From JBCCGI01 sp039029355 (GTDB taxonomy: Bacteria; Planctomycetota; UBA1135; GCA-002686595): DNA of 64,000 bases. Under the pieces are notes generated by a model. The model was given only the letters and a program-made list of their open reading frames with translations. It searched no databases and was not told where the DNA came from. The translations under genes were made by a program, and so were the position numbers. The stretch covers positions 103,403 to 167,402 of the forward strand of contig JBCCGI010000007.1 of NCBI GenBank assembly GCA_039029355.1. Reading direction: 5' to 3'. Positions 42,882 through 50,388 of this stretch are shown here, one piece after another (the stretch's first letter is position 1; each line of letters opens with the position of its first letter).

Positions 42882-43270
42882 TGCCGATCCACTCCCTGGG
42901 CATGGACCTGGCGCAGATCGACCGCATCGCCGAGGTCCTGGAGCGGCGCGGCGAACGCTTCGTGGCGCGCGTCTTCACCGAGGCCGAGCAGGCCTACTGC
43001 GACCGCCGGAGCGCGCGCCGGGCCCAGCACTACGCCGGGCGCTTCGCGGTGAAGGAGTCGGTGATGAAGGCCCTGGGCACCGGCTGGGCACACGGCGTGC
43101 GCTGGCGCGACATCGAGGTCGTGCGAGCGCCCGGCCAGGCGCCCAAGGTGGCGCTGCACGGCCGCACCGCCGAGATCGCCGCCCAGCTCGGCATCGCGCG
43201 CATCCACATCACGATCACCCACGACGCCGGCATCGCGGCCGCCGTGGCGGTGGCCGAGTCCGACGGCTAG
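42881..43270 (+). CDS. acpS: holo-[acyl-carrier-protein] synthase
   Basis: Transfers 4'-phosphopantetheine from CoA to acyl carrier protein. It has 129 residues, the usual length for the trimeric AcpS type. The two Mg-binding positions are visible: Asp 9 in GMDLAQIDRI and Glu 59 in FAVKESVMKALGTG. ITITHDAGIAAAVAVAE near the end is also typical. The ATG overlaps the upstream stop (TGATG), which indicates coupling. Its stop shares the bases CTAG with the stop of the convergent methyltransferase gene. Confidence 0.94.
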   Translation: MPIHSLGMDLAQIDRIAEVLERRGERFVARVFTEAEQAYCDRRSARRAQHYAGRFAVKESVMKALGTGWAHGVRWRDIEVVRAPGQAPKVALHGRTAEIAAQLGIARIHITITHDAGIAAAVAVAESDG

Positions 43271-44034
43271 CGGCGCGTCCCCACCGCCGCGAAGACGCGG
43301 TGCGGGACCGGAAGCGGATCGTCCGGGAAGCGCTCGGCGAGCAGCGCGGCGTGCTCGCGGTCGAAGCGCTCGACCGCGCCGGGCGCCAGCGCCGCCGCGA
43401 CTCCGGCGCTGGCGCGGATGCGGCCGCGCCAGCCCGCGTGGGTGTAGCTGAGGTCGAGGTCGAGCTCGGAGAGGCGCACGTCTTCGAAGCCGGCGGCGGC
43501 CAGCTGCGGCCCGTAGTCGGGATACCGCCCGTCGCCGCCGCCCAGGTGCCAGCGCGGGTTGTGCGCCAGGATCAGCGCCTCGGTCGCTGCGACGACGTTG
43601 CCCGCGAGCGGTAGCCAGTCGAGGTGGACAAGGGCCAGCCGCCCGCCCGGCGCGAGCAGGCGCAGGGCCTCGGCGGCGGCGCGCTCGGCGTCGAGCCAGT
43701 GCCAGCACTGCGCCGCCGTCACGAGGTCGAAGCTGCCGGAGGAGAAGGGCAGTTCCTCGGCCCGCCCGCGCACGCGCCCCAGCGCGAGCCCCGCCCGGGC
43801 GTCCAGCTCGCCTCCGGCGCGGAGCAACTCGTGCGAGGGGTCAAGCCCGACCACGCGCGCGCCGCCGGCCGCGAGCCGGCGCGCCATCTGCCCCGTCCCG
43901 GTGCCCACGTCGAGCGCGCGCGCCTCGCTGCCCACGCCCCGCGCGTGCAGCCACGCGACCGCCTCGTCGGGCAGGCCCTGGCGGAAGCCGGCGTAGTCGG
44001 CGGCGGCCCGGCCGAAGTCGATCGAACGCGTCAC
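43267..44034 (-). CDS. class I SAM-dependent methyltransferase
   Basis: A 255-residue protein with motif I LDVGTGTGQMARRLA (about 41-55), the acidic VVGLDPSHELL, motif II region SFDLVTAAQCWHWLDAE and motif III LRLLAPGGRLALVHLDW. The FDLVTAAQCWHWLD form resembles UbiE/trans-aconitate-type small-molecule methyltransferases, but the substrate is unknown. The GTG overlaps the stop of the CoA-binding gene (GTGA), so the two form a coupled pair. Confidence 0.85.
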   Translation of the reverse strand: MTRSIDFGRAAADYAGFRQGLPDEAVAWLHARGVGSEARALDVGTGTGQMARRLAAGGARVVGLDPSHELLRAGGELDARAGLALGRVRGRAEELPFSSGSFDLVTAAQCWHWLDAERAAAEALRLLAPGGRLALVHLDWLPLAGNVVAATEALILAHNPRWHLGGGDGRYPDYGPQLAAAGFEDVRLSELDLDLSYTHAGWRGRIRASAGVAAALAPGAVERFDREHAALLAERFPDDPLPVPHRVFAAVGTRR

Positions 44035-44435
44035 TCGCGGTATCCCAGTACGACCAACAGGCAGGGGCCGCCGGCGATGACGCCGAGGCCGTGCTCCTCG
44101 CAGAAGGCGACCGCGGCGTCGCTCTCGGCGCCGGGTTGCATCCACACGTGCTGCACGCCGGCTGCGTGCGCCTCGGCGACCAGGGCCTCGGTCACGGGCG
44201 GCGGCGTGATGACCGACAGGGAGCGCGGCGTCGCGGGCAGCGAGGCGAGGTCGGGGTAGGCGGTGAGTCCCTCGACCTCGGAGGCGCGCGGATTCAGCGG
44301 GTAGACCGGCTCGCGCTCGTCCTGCAGGTAGGCCCGCAGCACCTTGTTGCCGTACTTGGCGCGATCGGTCGAGGCCCCGGCGACCGCCCAGGGACCGGAC
44401 TCGAGGAAGGCTCGGATGCGTTCTTCGTCGCTCAT
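44031..44435 (-). CDS. CoA-binding Rossmann protein (YccU-like)
   Basis: A 134-residue single CoA_binding domain as in succinyl-CoA synthetase alpha: WAVAGASTDRAKYGNKVLRAYL (nucleotide loop), PVYPLNPRASEVEGLTAYPDL, then VWMQPGAESDAAVAFCEEHGL and VIAGGPCLLVV. The family is widespread and its physiological role is not established. The ATG at 44435 has TAAACT 6 bases upstream. It is divergent from a GNAT gene with only 25 bases between the two start codons. Confidence 0.9.
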   Translation of the reverse strand: MSDEERIRAFLESGPWAVAGASTDRAKYGNKVLRAYLQDEREPVYPLNPRASEVEGLTAYPDLASLPATPRSLSVITPPPVTEALVAEAHAAGVQHVWMQPGAESDAAVAFCEEHGLGVIAGGPCLLVVLGYRE

Positions 44436-44441
44436 GGGCGG

Positions 44442-44447
44442 AGTTTA
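44442..44447 (-). promoter_or_regulatory. TAAACT -10 element, leaderless spacing
   Basis: On the minus strand TAAACT ends 6 bases before the ATG at 44435. It lies inside the 25-base divergent spacer. Confidence 0.5.
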
Positions 44448-44448
44448 G

Positions 44449-44454
44449 TTCAAT
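44449..44454 (+). promoter_or_regulatory. TTCAAT -10 candidate, leaderless spacing
   Basis: TTCAAT ends 6 bases before the ATG at 44461 and nearly touches the opposing TAAACT. It is a weaker match than the others because the first two bases are TT. Confidence 0.35.
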
Positions 44455-44460
44455 GCCGGC

Positions 44461-45039
44461 ATGGACCCCACCGCTGGCCCCGGCGCAGTTGAGCTCGGCA
44501 TCGCGTCGTCGGACGACGACCTGCGCGACATCCTCGCGCTGCAGACGGCCAACCTCGAGCGCGAGCTGTCGCCCGACGACGCGCGCAGCCAGGGGTTCGT
44601 CACGCTGCGGCACGACCTGGACGCGTTGCGCGACATGAACCGCGCCGAGCCGCACGTGGTCGCGCGCAGCGCCGGCCGCGTCGTGGGCTACGCCCTCGTG
44701 ATGCTGCCGCGCTTTTGGGAGCGCGTTCCCGAGCTCGCCCACATGCGCGCGCTGCTCGCCGAACGGACGCACCGCGGGCGTCCCATCGAGGAGCTGCGGT
44801 ACTTCATCATGGGCCAGGTCTGTGTCGACCGCGCGTTCCGCGGGCGGGGCGTGTTCGCGGCGCTCTACGCCCACATGCACGCGCTGTACGCGGGCCGGTA
44901 CGACGCGGTCGTCACCGAGGCCGCGACGCGGAACACACGCTCGGTGCACGCGCACGCCAAGGTCGGCTTCGAGCTGCTACACCGCTACGCCACGCCCGCG
45001 GGCGAGAGCTGGGATCTGATCCTCTGGGACTGGCGCTAG
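44461..45039 (+). CDS. GNAT-family N-acetyltransferase
   Basis: A 192-residue single GNAT domain: the acetyl-CoA loop follows a strand FIMGQVCVDRAFRGRGVFAALYAHM (Gln/Arg-x-x-Gly-x-Gly), then AVVTEAATRNTRSVHAHAKVGFELLHRY, the conserved Asn-x-x-Ser...Gly-Phe end of the fold. Substrate unknown. Its stop lies 10 bases from the stop of the convergent SGNH gene. Confidence 0.85.
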   Translation: MDPTAGPGAVELGIASSDDDLRDILALQTANLERELSPDDARSQGFVTLRHDLDALRDMNRAEPHVVARSAGRVVGYALVMLPRFWERVPELAHMRALLAERTHRGRPIEELRYFIMGQVCVDRAFRGRGVFAALYAHMHALYAGRYDAVVTEAATRNTRSVHAHAKVGFELLHRYATPAGESWDLILWDWR

Positions 45040-45049
45040 CCGCCCCGCG

Positions 45050-46192
45050 CTAGCGGTTGTCGTAGTCGCCCACGATCGCGCTGCGCAGGCAGGGGAACAG
45101 CCGCTCGCGGCCGAGCGGGTTGGGGTGACCCGCCTGCGGGTGGACCGGTCCGAAGAAGTACTGCCGCGGGCGCTCGCCGTGCTCCTCGAGCGCGGCGTCG
45201 AGGACGGGCCGCGTCAGCACGTAGGGGATCTCGAGCTCGTCGAAGAGGCCGCACAGGAACTCCTCGCGCCACGCCTCCGGCCCGTAGCCCTTGACGCTCG
45301 ACTGGCCGCAGAAGAGCAGGTAGCAGCCCTGCATGCCGCGTGCGTCGAGCTCCGCCTGCATGGCCACGACGAGCGCCCGGATCAGCTCCTGCTTCTTCCG
45401 GCGCCGCTGCGCCTCGCCCGACAGAATGCCCCGCAGCCCTTCGGGCAGGCTCTTGCCGTACTTCAGGTGGCTCCAGATATAGCTGTTGATGCCGATGCGG
45501 TTCCGCTCGAAGTAGGTGCGGATGTCCTCCACGATCGGCGTCTCGAGCCGCAGCGCGCCGCCGTCGTCGAGCGAGAAGTGCGGCTTCGGCCAGACGCGCA
45601 GCGACAGCATGCAGCGGTCGAAGTCGCCGTCAACGGTCAAGCCGATGAGGACGACGGGGTCGGTGCCGACGAAGTGATCGAGGCTGTTCTTGAGCAGCAG
45701 ATAGACCTGGTCGACGCCGTAGCCGCCGACACCGTACGGCAGGAGCACGTAGTCCTCCGCGAGGTCGGACACCCCGAGCATGGGGCGGTATTCGCGCGCG
45801 GCGTAGGACGCCCCGTACAGGAGCACCGGGCGCTTGTCGCCCACGAACGGGCGATGCCGGTGGTCGTAGGTGATCGGGTCGACGAACTCGTTTACCCAGC
45901 CCAGCAGCGGGTGGTAGCGCTCGGGAGGCGTGAAGCGACGCTCCTCCGGCACCTGGATGTACTCGCGCAGCATCCAGAAGTCGTCGTGCGTGTTCGCCTC
46001 GACGAAGAGCGCCGCCTTGCGCACCTCGGCGCCCCACTTGCGGGCGAGGGCCGAATCGCTGAAGAGGAGGAAGCGCAGGCCGGCCTCCGCCACGAGCGGG
46101 CTCGCGAAGACGGCCAGGAACAGAACGATCCAGCGGCCGCGGCGCGAGGGCCCGGGCGGGTCGGCTTGCGGCTCCCCCTCCGGCGAGCTCAA
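45050..46192 (-). CDS. membrane-anchored SGNH-like protein of the DUF5989 cluster
   Basis: A 380-residue protein. A signal anchor at about 20-45 (RGRWIVLFLAVFASPLVAEAGLRFLLF) is followed by a large extracytoplasmic domain with SGNH-hydrolase features: VLLYGASYAAREY in place of the usual Gly-Asp-Ser block, TVDGDFDRC and GHPNPLGRERLF near the end (His of the last block). The nucleophile block is unusual, so activity is uncertain. The TTG start overlaps the stop of the DUF5989 gene (TTGA), which indicates coupled translation. Genes of this kind travel with DUF5989 and carbamoyltransferase genes. Confidence 0.75.
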   Translation of the reverse strand: MSSPEGEPQADPPGPSRRGRWIVLFLAVFASPLVAEAGLRFLLFSDSALARKWGAEVRKAALFVEANTHDDFWMLREYIQVPEERRFTPPERYHPLLGWVNEFVDPITYDHRHRPFVGDKRPVLLYGASYAAREYRPMLGVSDLAEDYVLLPYGVGGYGVDQVYLLLKNSLDHFVGTDPVVLIGLTVDGDFDRCMLSLRVWPKPHFSLDDGGALRLETPIVEDIRTYFERNRIGINSYIWSHLKYGKSLPEGLRGILSGEAQRRRKKQELIRALVVAMQAELDARGMQGCYLLFCGQSSVKGYGPEAWREEFLCGLFDELEIPYVLTRPVLDAALEEHGERPRQYFFGPVHPQAGHPNPLGRERLFPCLRSAIVGDYDNR

Positions 46193-46371
46193 AAGACCGT
46201 GTAGACGAACGGCGCGACGACGGGCACCGACTGCAGCACCACGAAGATGATCGCCGCGGGGAGCAGGATCACGATGAGCGGGACCAGCCACCAGAAGGGA
46301 CCGCTCCAGAGCCCGCGCATAAGTTCCATCGCCGTGGAACACCCCGTTGCCAGTTGACTGAATATCCTCAT
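46189..46371 (-). CDS. DUF5989 small membrane protein
   Basis: A 60-residue protein with a short amphipathic start, then WSGPFWWLVPLIVILLPAAIIFVVLQ as one membrane span and the ending VAPFVYTVF, which is the signature of DUF5989 (usually SSALAPFIYTLF-like). The family is found next to SxtJ-like, carbamoyltransferase and SGNH genes and its function is not known. The start could also be an internal ATG about 15 residues in (MELMRG), which matches the usual 45-50 residue family length. Confidence 0.8.
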   Translation of the reverse strand: MRIFSQLATGCSTAMELMRGLWSGPFWWLVPLIVILLPAAIIFVVLQSVPVVAPFVYTVF

Positions 46372-46427
46372 ACAGTTGCCTTCGCCCTTCGGGCCTGATT
46401 CCGCTGACTCTCTCCTCCGACCCAGCT

Positions 46428-47390
46428 TTGCTCTTCTGCCCCGCCTGCGAGGTCGCCCTCGCCCCGAGCCATTCCTGCCCGAGCTGCGACCTTGAGGTCG
46501 GCATGCTCGGAGGCGTCATCGACTTCCTCGGCGAGACCGAGCGCGACAGGCAGTCCAAGGGCGTCGAGGACTTCTACGACATCCGCCCCTTCCCGGGCTA
46601 CGCGCCCGGCGACAACGCGTCGACGCTGATCGACCGCTGCCGCAGCTCGCCGTTCCTGCTGGGCCTCGACCGGGCGATCCCGGCCGACGCGCGCGTCGTC
46701 GACTGCGGCTGCGGCACGGCGCAGATCCCGTCGTTCCTGGCCCTCGCGTCGCCGCACCGGCAGGTCATCGGCGTCGACGCCTGCCGCGCGTCGCTGCACG
46801 AGGCGGACACGTTCCGCCAGCGCGTCGGCATCCCGAACCTGACGCTCGCGCGCGGCGACCTCTTCAAACTGCCGCTTCCCAAGGGCGAGTTCGACTACGT
46901 GATCAGCCGCGGCGTCGTACACCACACGCCGGACCCCTTCGGCGCGATCCGCTCGGTGGCGGACCGCGTCGCGATGGGCGGCTACCTGATCCTGGGCTGG
47001 TACGAGAGCATGGCGCGCCTGTTCCACCGCGGGCGCCAGATCGTGCACAACGCGATCGGCCGCCCGGTGCGGGTGCTCGACCCCGTGCTGCGCCGGCGCG
47101 ACCTGGACGAGGAGAAGAAGCTCACCTGGATCGAGGATCAGTACCGGCACCCGCTCGAGCGCCTGCTCTCGCTCCCCGCCGTGCACGACGTGCTCGAGGA
47201 AGAGGGCTTCGAGTGGATCCGCACCATCCCGCCCGCGCCGGAGGGCGACGAGATCTTCGTCCCGACGCCGCAGCCGAGCGCCGCGGGCATCTTCGGCAGG
47301 CGCCTGGGCTGGGTGATGCGCGGGTTGTCGGACGAAGACGCCGGCCTCGTCTCCACGGTCATGCGCCGTCATCGCCCGTCCCGGCGGTAG
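46428..47390 (+). CDS. SAM-dependent methyltransferase with N-terminal zinc ribbon
   Basis: A 320-residue protein. Residues 4-20 hold two CxxC knuckles (CPAC, CPSC), a small zinc ribbon. The class I methyltransferase core follows: VVDCGCGTAQIPSFLA (motif I, about 91-106), VIGVDACRASL, EFDYVISRGVVHHTPDP and GGYLILGWYESM. The C-terminal 110 residues are extra and helical. The target may be a small molecule or a carrier-bound one. The TTG start has no good ribosome site; TTGACT at 46354 and TATCCT at 46363 lie upstream. It overlaps the convergent carbamoyltransferase by 22 bases. Confidence 0.8.
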   Translation: MLFCPACEVALAPSHSCPSCDLEVGMLGGVIDFLGETERDRQSKGVEDFYDIRPFPGYAPGDNASTLIDRCRSSPFLLGLDRAIPADARVVDCGCGTAQIPSFLALASPHRQVIGVDACRASLHEADTFRQRVGIPNLTLARGDLFKLPLPKGEFDYVISRGVVHHTPDPFGAIRSVADRVAMGGYLILGWYESMARLFHRGRQIVHNAIGRPVRVLDPVLRRRDLDEEKKLTWIEDQYRHPLERLLSLPAVHDVLEEEGFEWIRTIPPAPEGDEIFVPTPQPSAAGIFGRRLGWVMRGLSDEDAGLVSTVMRRHRPSRR

Positions 47391-49069
47391 TAGCGGTCGT
47401 CGACCACGAGCAGCGCGAGCTGCGTGCGCTCGAACAGGTCGCGAGCCTCGGCCTCGCCCCGCACCGGCGGCTCGCCGCGTTGGGCGAGCTCGAGCTCGAC
47501 GAGGAGCGGCGGGCCGCCCCGGCTCTCCACCTCGCTGAGCACCGCGTGCAGCTCGGGCTCGTCGCCCGCGCTCACCACCCGCGGCCGCACGGTGCCGTCC
47601 GGCGCGACGCACGCGGGCGCCGCGTCGCGGAGGCGCGCGGTCGCCGGCACCGCGAGCTGGCCATAGCGCAGCGGACCGGCGGCGCCTTCGGGCAGGTCAA
47701 GGAGCTCCGCGGCGCGCTCGGTGCGCACCAGGACCGGCAGCGGCAGGAAGGGCTCGCGCGGCGCCAGACCGCGGGCGAGCGCGTCGCGCACGTCGCCCTT
47801 CGCGCCTGGGATCGCCAGGCAGACGCGCTGGCCGAAGCTGCCCGGGCCAAAGCCGGAACGCCCGCGCACCCACCCGACGAGCTCCTCGTCGCGCAGCGCC
47901 GCGGACACGGCGGTGGTCAGCTCCGACGAGCTCGCGAACGTGCTCGCCTCCTCGGGCACGTCGCCGCGCGGCTCAACGCCGAGGGCGCCGTTCTGTCGCC
48001 AGCGCTCGCCACCGGAGGCCTCGACGTGCCACGCGAACAGCGCCGCGCCCAACGCACCGCCCGCGTCGTCGGCGGCCGGCTGCACGAAGAGGTTGTCGAA
48101 GGGCCCCTCGCGGAGCAGCCGCGCCATCGCGGTCTGGTTCAGACCCAGCGTGCCCGCAACGCACAGATCGTCGGCCGGCACGCGCCGCTTCAGCTCGCGC
48201 GCGAGCCCGAGCAACGCGTCCTCGACGCGCCGCTGCACGCTCGCGGCGAGGTCGGCTTCGGGGCAGGAGTCCACGGTCAGGTCGAGCGGTGCGCCGGGGA
48301 TGCGCGCCTTGCCGAAGATCTCCTCCAGCTCCTCGCCGAACATCTGCTCGTGGTCGAAGGCGAAGCGGAACGCGTCGGACTTGACCTCGAAGCTGCCGTC
48401 GTCGGCCAGCCGTAGCAGCTCGCCGACCTCCTTTTCGAAGCGCGGCGTTCCGTGGGCGGCCAGCGCCTCGACCAGGTGCTCGTCGCGGTCGGGCTCGAAG
48501 CCCAGGAACTGCGTGAAGGCCGAGTAGAACAGCCCGAGCGAGTGCGGGAAGGCGATCTCGGTCAGGAGCTCCAGCTCGGTGCCGTCGCCACGCGAGAGGC
48601 TGGTCGTGCTGCGCTCCCCCGCTCCGTCGGCGACCAGCACGGCCGCCTGGTCGAAGGGCGACGGGAAGAACGCGCTCGCGGCGTGGGCTTGATGGTGGCT
48701 GGTGAAGCGCACGCGGTCGACCGGCACGCCGATCTCGGAGCCGATGCGGTTCTTGAGCCACAGCCGGTCGCCGAGCCACGTAAACATCGTCCGCGAGAAC
48801 ACGCCCGCCGGGGCCGGGAAGTGCCGGAGCTGGTTGAAGAGCAGCCGCTCGAAGCGCCGCAGCGGCTTCTCGTAGAACACCACCAGGTCGAGGTCTTCCG
48901 ACGCCAGCCCCGCCTGGGCCAGCACGTGTCGCACGGCGCGCATCGGAAAGGAAGCGTCCCGCGGAAGGCGCGAGAAGCGCTCCTCCTGAGCCGCGGCGAC
49001 GCAACGCCCGTCGACGACGAGCGCCGCGGCCGCGTTGCTGTGGAAGGCGGAGATGCCGAGGATCTTCAA
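47369..49069 (-). CDS. divergent carbamoyltransferase
   Basis: A 566-residue member of the NodU/CmcH/HypF-type O-carbamoyltransferase family. N-terminal Kae1-like ATPase part: KILGISAFHSNAAAALVVDG, the metal His motif SHHQAHAASAFFPSPFD and VLVADGAGERST. C-terminal part: the usual GRMEFGPRALG is here RSGFGPGSFGQRV, and the usual NTSFN before GEP is ELELAQ, so two strongly conserved catalytic stretches are changed. The TTG at 49069 gives the conserved start. The ferritin-like gene ends 19 bases upstream, so the two are probably one unit. Altered activity or loss of activity are both possible. Confidence 0.78.
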   Translation of the reverse strand: MKILGISAFHSNAAAALVVDGRCVAAAQEERFSRLPRDASFPMRAVRHVLAQAGLASEDLDLVVFYEKPLRRFERLLFNQLRHFPAPAGVFSRTMFTWLGDRLWLKNRIGSEIGVPVDRVRFTSHHQAHAASAFFPSPFDQAAVLVADGAGERSTTSLSRGDGTELELLTEIAFPHSLGLFYSAFTQFLGFEPDRDEHLVEALAAHGTPRFEKEVGELLRLADDGSFEVKSDAFRFAFDHEQMFGEELEEIFGKARIPGAPLDLTVDSCPEADLAASVQRRVEDALLGLARELKRRVPADDLCVAGTLGLNQTAMARLLREGPFDNLFVQPAADDAGGALGAALFAWHVEASGGERWRQNGALGVEPRGDVPEEASTFASSSELTTAVSAALRDEELVGWVRGRSGFGPGSFGQRVCLAIPGAKGDVRDALARGLAPREPFLPLPVLVRTERAAELLDLPEGAAGPLRYGQLAVPATARLRDAAPACVAPDGTVRPRVVSAGDEPELHAVLSEVESRGGPPLLVELELAQRGEPPVRGEAEARDLFERTQLALLVVDDRYYRRDGR

Positions 49070-49088
49070 GGCCTGCCGCGCTCCCGCG

Positions 49089-49871
49089 CTAGAACTGGGC
49101 GCGGATCGCTTCCGCCTTGGTCTCGTCGGTCGGGTCCTGCCAGCCCGAGAGGTGCTGGGTGCGCTTCGACACAAGCGCGAACGGCAGCACGATCGTGTAG
49201 TAGGCGAGCCACATCGTCACCCGCCCGAAGCCGGCGCCGGAGCGGACGCCGAGCCGCTTCCACGCACCCAGCAGGCGGTTGCCCTTGGCGGCCTTCAGGG
49301 CCGACTTGACCTCGCTCGCGCGGCCCTCGCGGCGCAGCTCCTTGAGGATCTGGCCCGTGTACCCCATGTGGTACTTTTCGTCGACGAGGATCGCGTCGAA
49401 GATCGCCTTGGTCTCCGGATCGTCCTCGAGCAGTGAGCTGTGCACCGCGAAGAGCTCGGCCGCCTTGCACTCGGCGACGTGCAGCTTGGCGACGTAGTTC
49501 ACCTCGCCGACCTCGTCGATCGGCGACCCGGCGAGCGAGCCGTGGAAGTCCAGCTCGCCGGCGCGCGTGCGCTCGAGGTCGAAGGCGCGGTCCGAGCTCG
49601 CGTCCTCGTCGTGCGGCAGGGCGCCCTCGGCGCGCAGCTCCGCCGCGCGGCGGCGGAACAGCTCGGCGTGGCGCACCTCGTCCTCGTAGTGGCGCTCGAG
49701 GTGCCCGCGCAGCTGCTCGCGCTGGGCGAAGGGAATGGCGGCGCGGATCTCGGCGCCGCCGTCGGCTTCGGTCTCGGCAAAGCTCTCCAGAGTGCGAACT
49801 TTGCGAACAGGATCGGCCCAGACGGCGCGGAAAGCACGCCGCTGGAACCACTGGGTTCCGGGAAGTTTCAT
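49089..49871 (-). CDS. ferritin-like di-iron domain protein
   Basis: A 260-residue protein. The four-helix ferritin-like core has LERHYEDEVRHAELF (Glu and E-x-x-H, about 58-72) and later VAECKAAELFAVHSSLLEDD and ILVDEKYHMGY (second E-x-x-H pair at about 175-180), which suggests a di-iron site. A C-terminal hydrophobic helix (MWLAYYTIVLPFALV) suggests membrane contact. In related clusters such proteins accompany carbamoyltransferases and could be oxidases or hydroxylases. The ATG at 49871 follows the conserved MKLPGTQWFQRRAF start. Confidence 0.78.
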   Translation of the reverse strand: MKLPGTQWFQRRAFRAVWADPVRKVRTLESFAETEADGGAEIRAAIPFAQREQLRGHLERHYEDEVRHAELFRRRAAELRAEGALPHDEDASSDRAFDLERTRAGELDFHGSLAGSPIDEVGEVNYVAKLHVAECKAAELFAVHSSLLEDDPETKAIFDAILVDEKYHMGYTGQILKELRREGRASEVKSALKAAKGNRLLGAWKRLGVRSGAGFGRVTMWLAYYTIVLPFALVSKRTQHLSGWQDPTDETKAEAIRAQF

Positions 49872-49970
49872 AGGGGCGAGAGCGAGAGCTAGGGTTGCTT
49901 GCCCCTTAAGCCTAATACCCACGCGGGATTTGGTGGCCGGGAGGAGAGGTGATTGTCGGCCGCCCCACCG

Positions 49971-49976
49971 TATCCT
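49971..49976 (+). promoter_or_regulatory. TATCCT -10 element, leaderless spacing
   Basis: TATCCT ends 6 bases before the ATG at 49983. The gap CGTTCT has no ribosome site. Confidence 0.5.
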
Positions 49977-49982
49977 CGTTCT

Positions 49983-50306
49983 ATGCACAGAATCACCCAG
50001 GTCGGCGTCCTGTCCCTCGGCAAGATCATGGGCGCGGCGGGCGCCCTGCTCGGAGTCGTGCTAGGGCTCCTCTATGGAATCATCTTCGGCATCGTCGGAG
50101 CCGTGGGGCTCGCGGACGGCGCGGAGGAGGGGGGCGTCATGCTCGTCGCGGGCGCCGGCATGTGCATCGGCGTCCCGCTCGCGTACGGTGCGCTTAGCTT
50201 CCTGTTCGGGCTGCTCTACGGGGTCATCCTGAACCTCGTCTTCGGGTTCGTCGGCGGCCTGGAGCTGCGCATCGAGGCTCCCGGGTCCGGCGACTCGCTC
50301 GAGTAG
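49983..50306 (+). CDS. small glycine-rich membrane protein
   Basis: A 107-residue protein with three or four Gly-zipper membrane segments: about 8-30 (LGKIMGAAGALLGVVLGLLYGII), 31-40, 48-66 (GVMLVAGAGMCIGVPLAYG) and 70-92 (LFGLLYGVILNLVFGFVGG), then an acidic tail. The internal similarity of the two halves (GLLYGIIFGIVG and GLLYGVILNLVFGFVGG) suggests a duplicated hairpin. No function assigned. The ATG is set by the promoter spacing. Confidence 0.7.
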   Translation: MHRITQVGVLSLGKIMGAAGALLGVVLGLLYGIIFGIVGAVGLADGAEEGGVMLVAGAGMCIGVPLAYGALSFLFGLLYGVILNLVFGFVGGLELRIEAPGSGDSLE

Positions 50307-50373
50307 GGTCGGCCCGCACGGCCTCCCCGCGGCTTGTCCCCGGTGTTAGGCGGTCGCGCGCGGCGGCGGGCGG

Positions 50374-50379
50374 TATCCT
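50374..50379 (+). promoter_or_regulatory. TATCCT -10 element, leaderless spacing
   Basis: TATCCT ends 9 bases before the nth ATG at 50389. The gap GGGGCCGCC has no ribosome site. Confidence 0.45.
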
Positions 50380-50388
50380 GGGGCCGCC

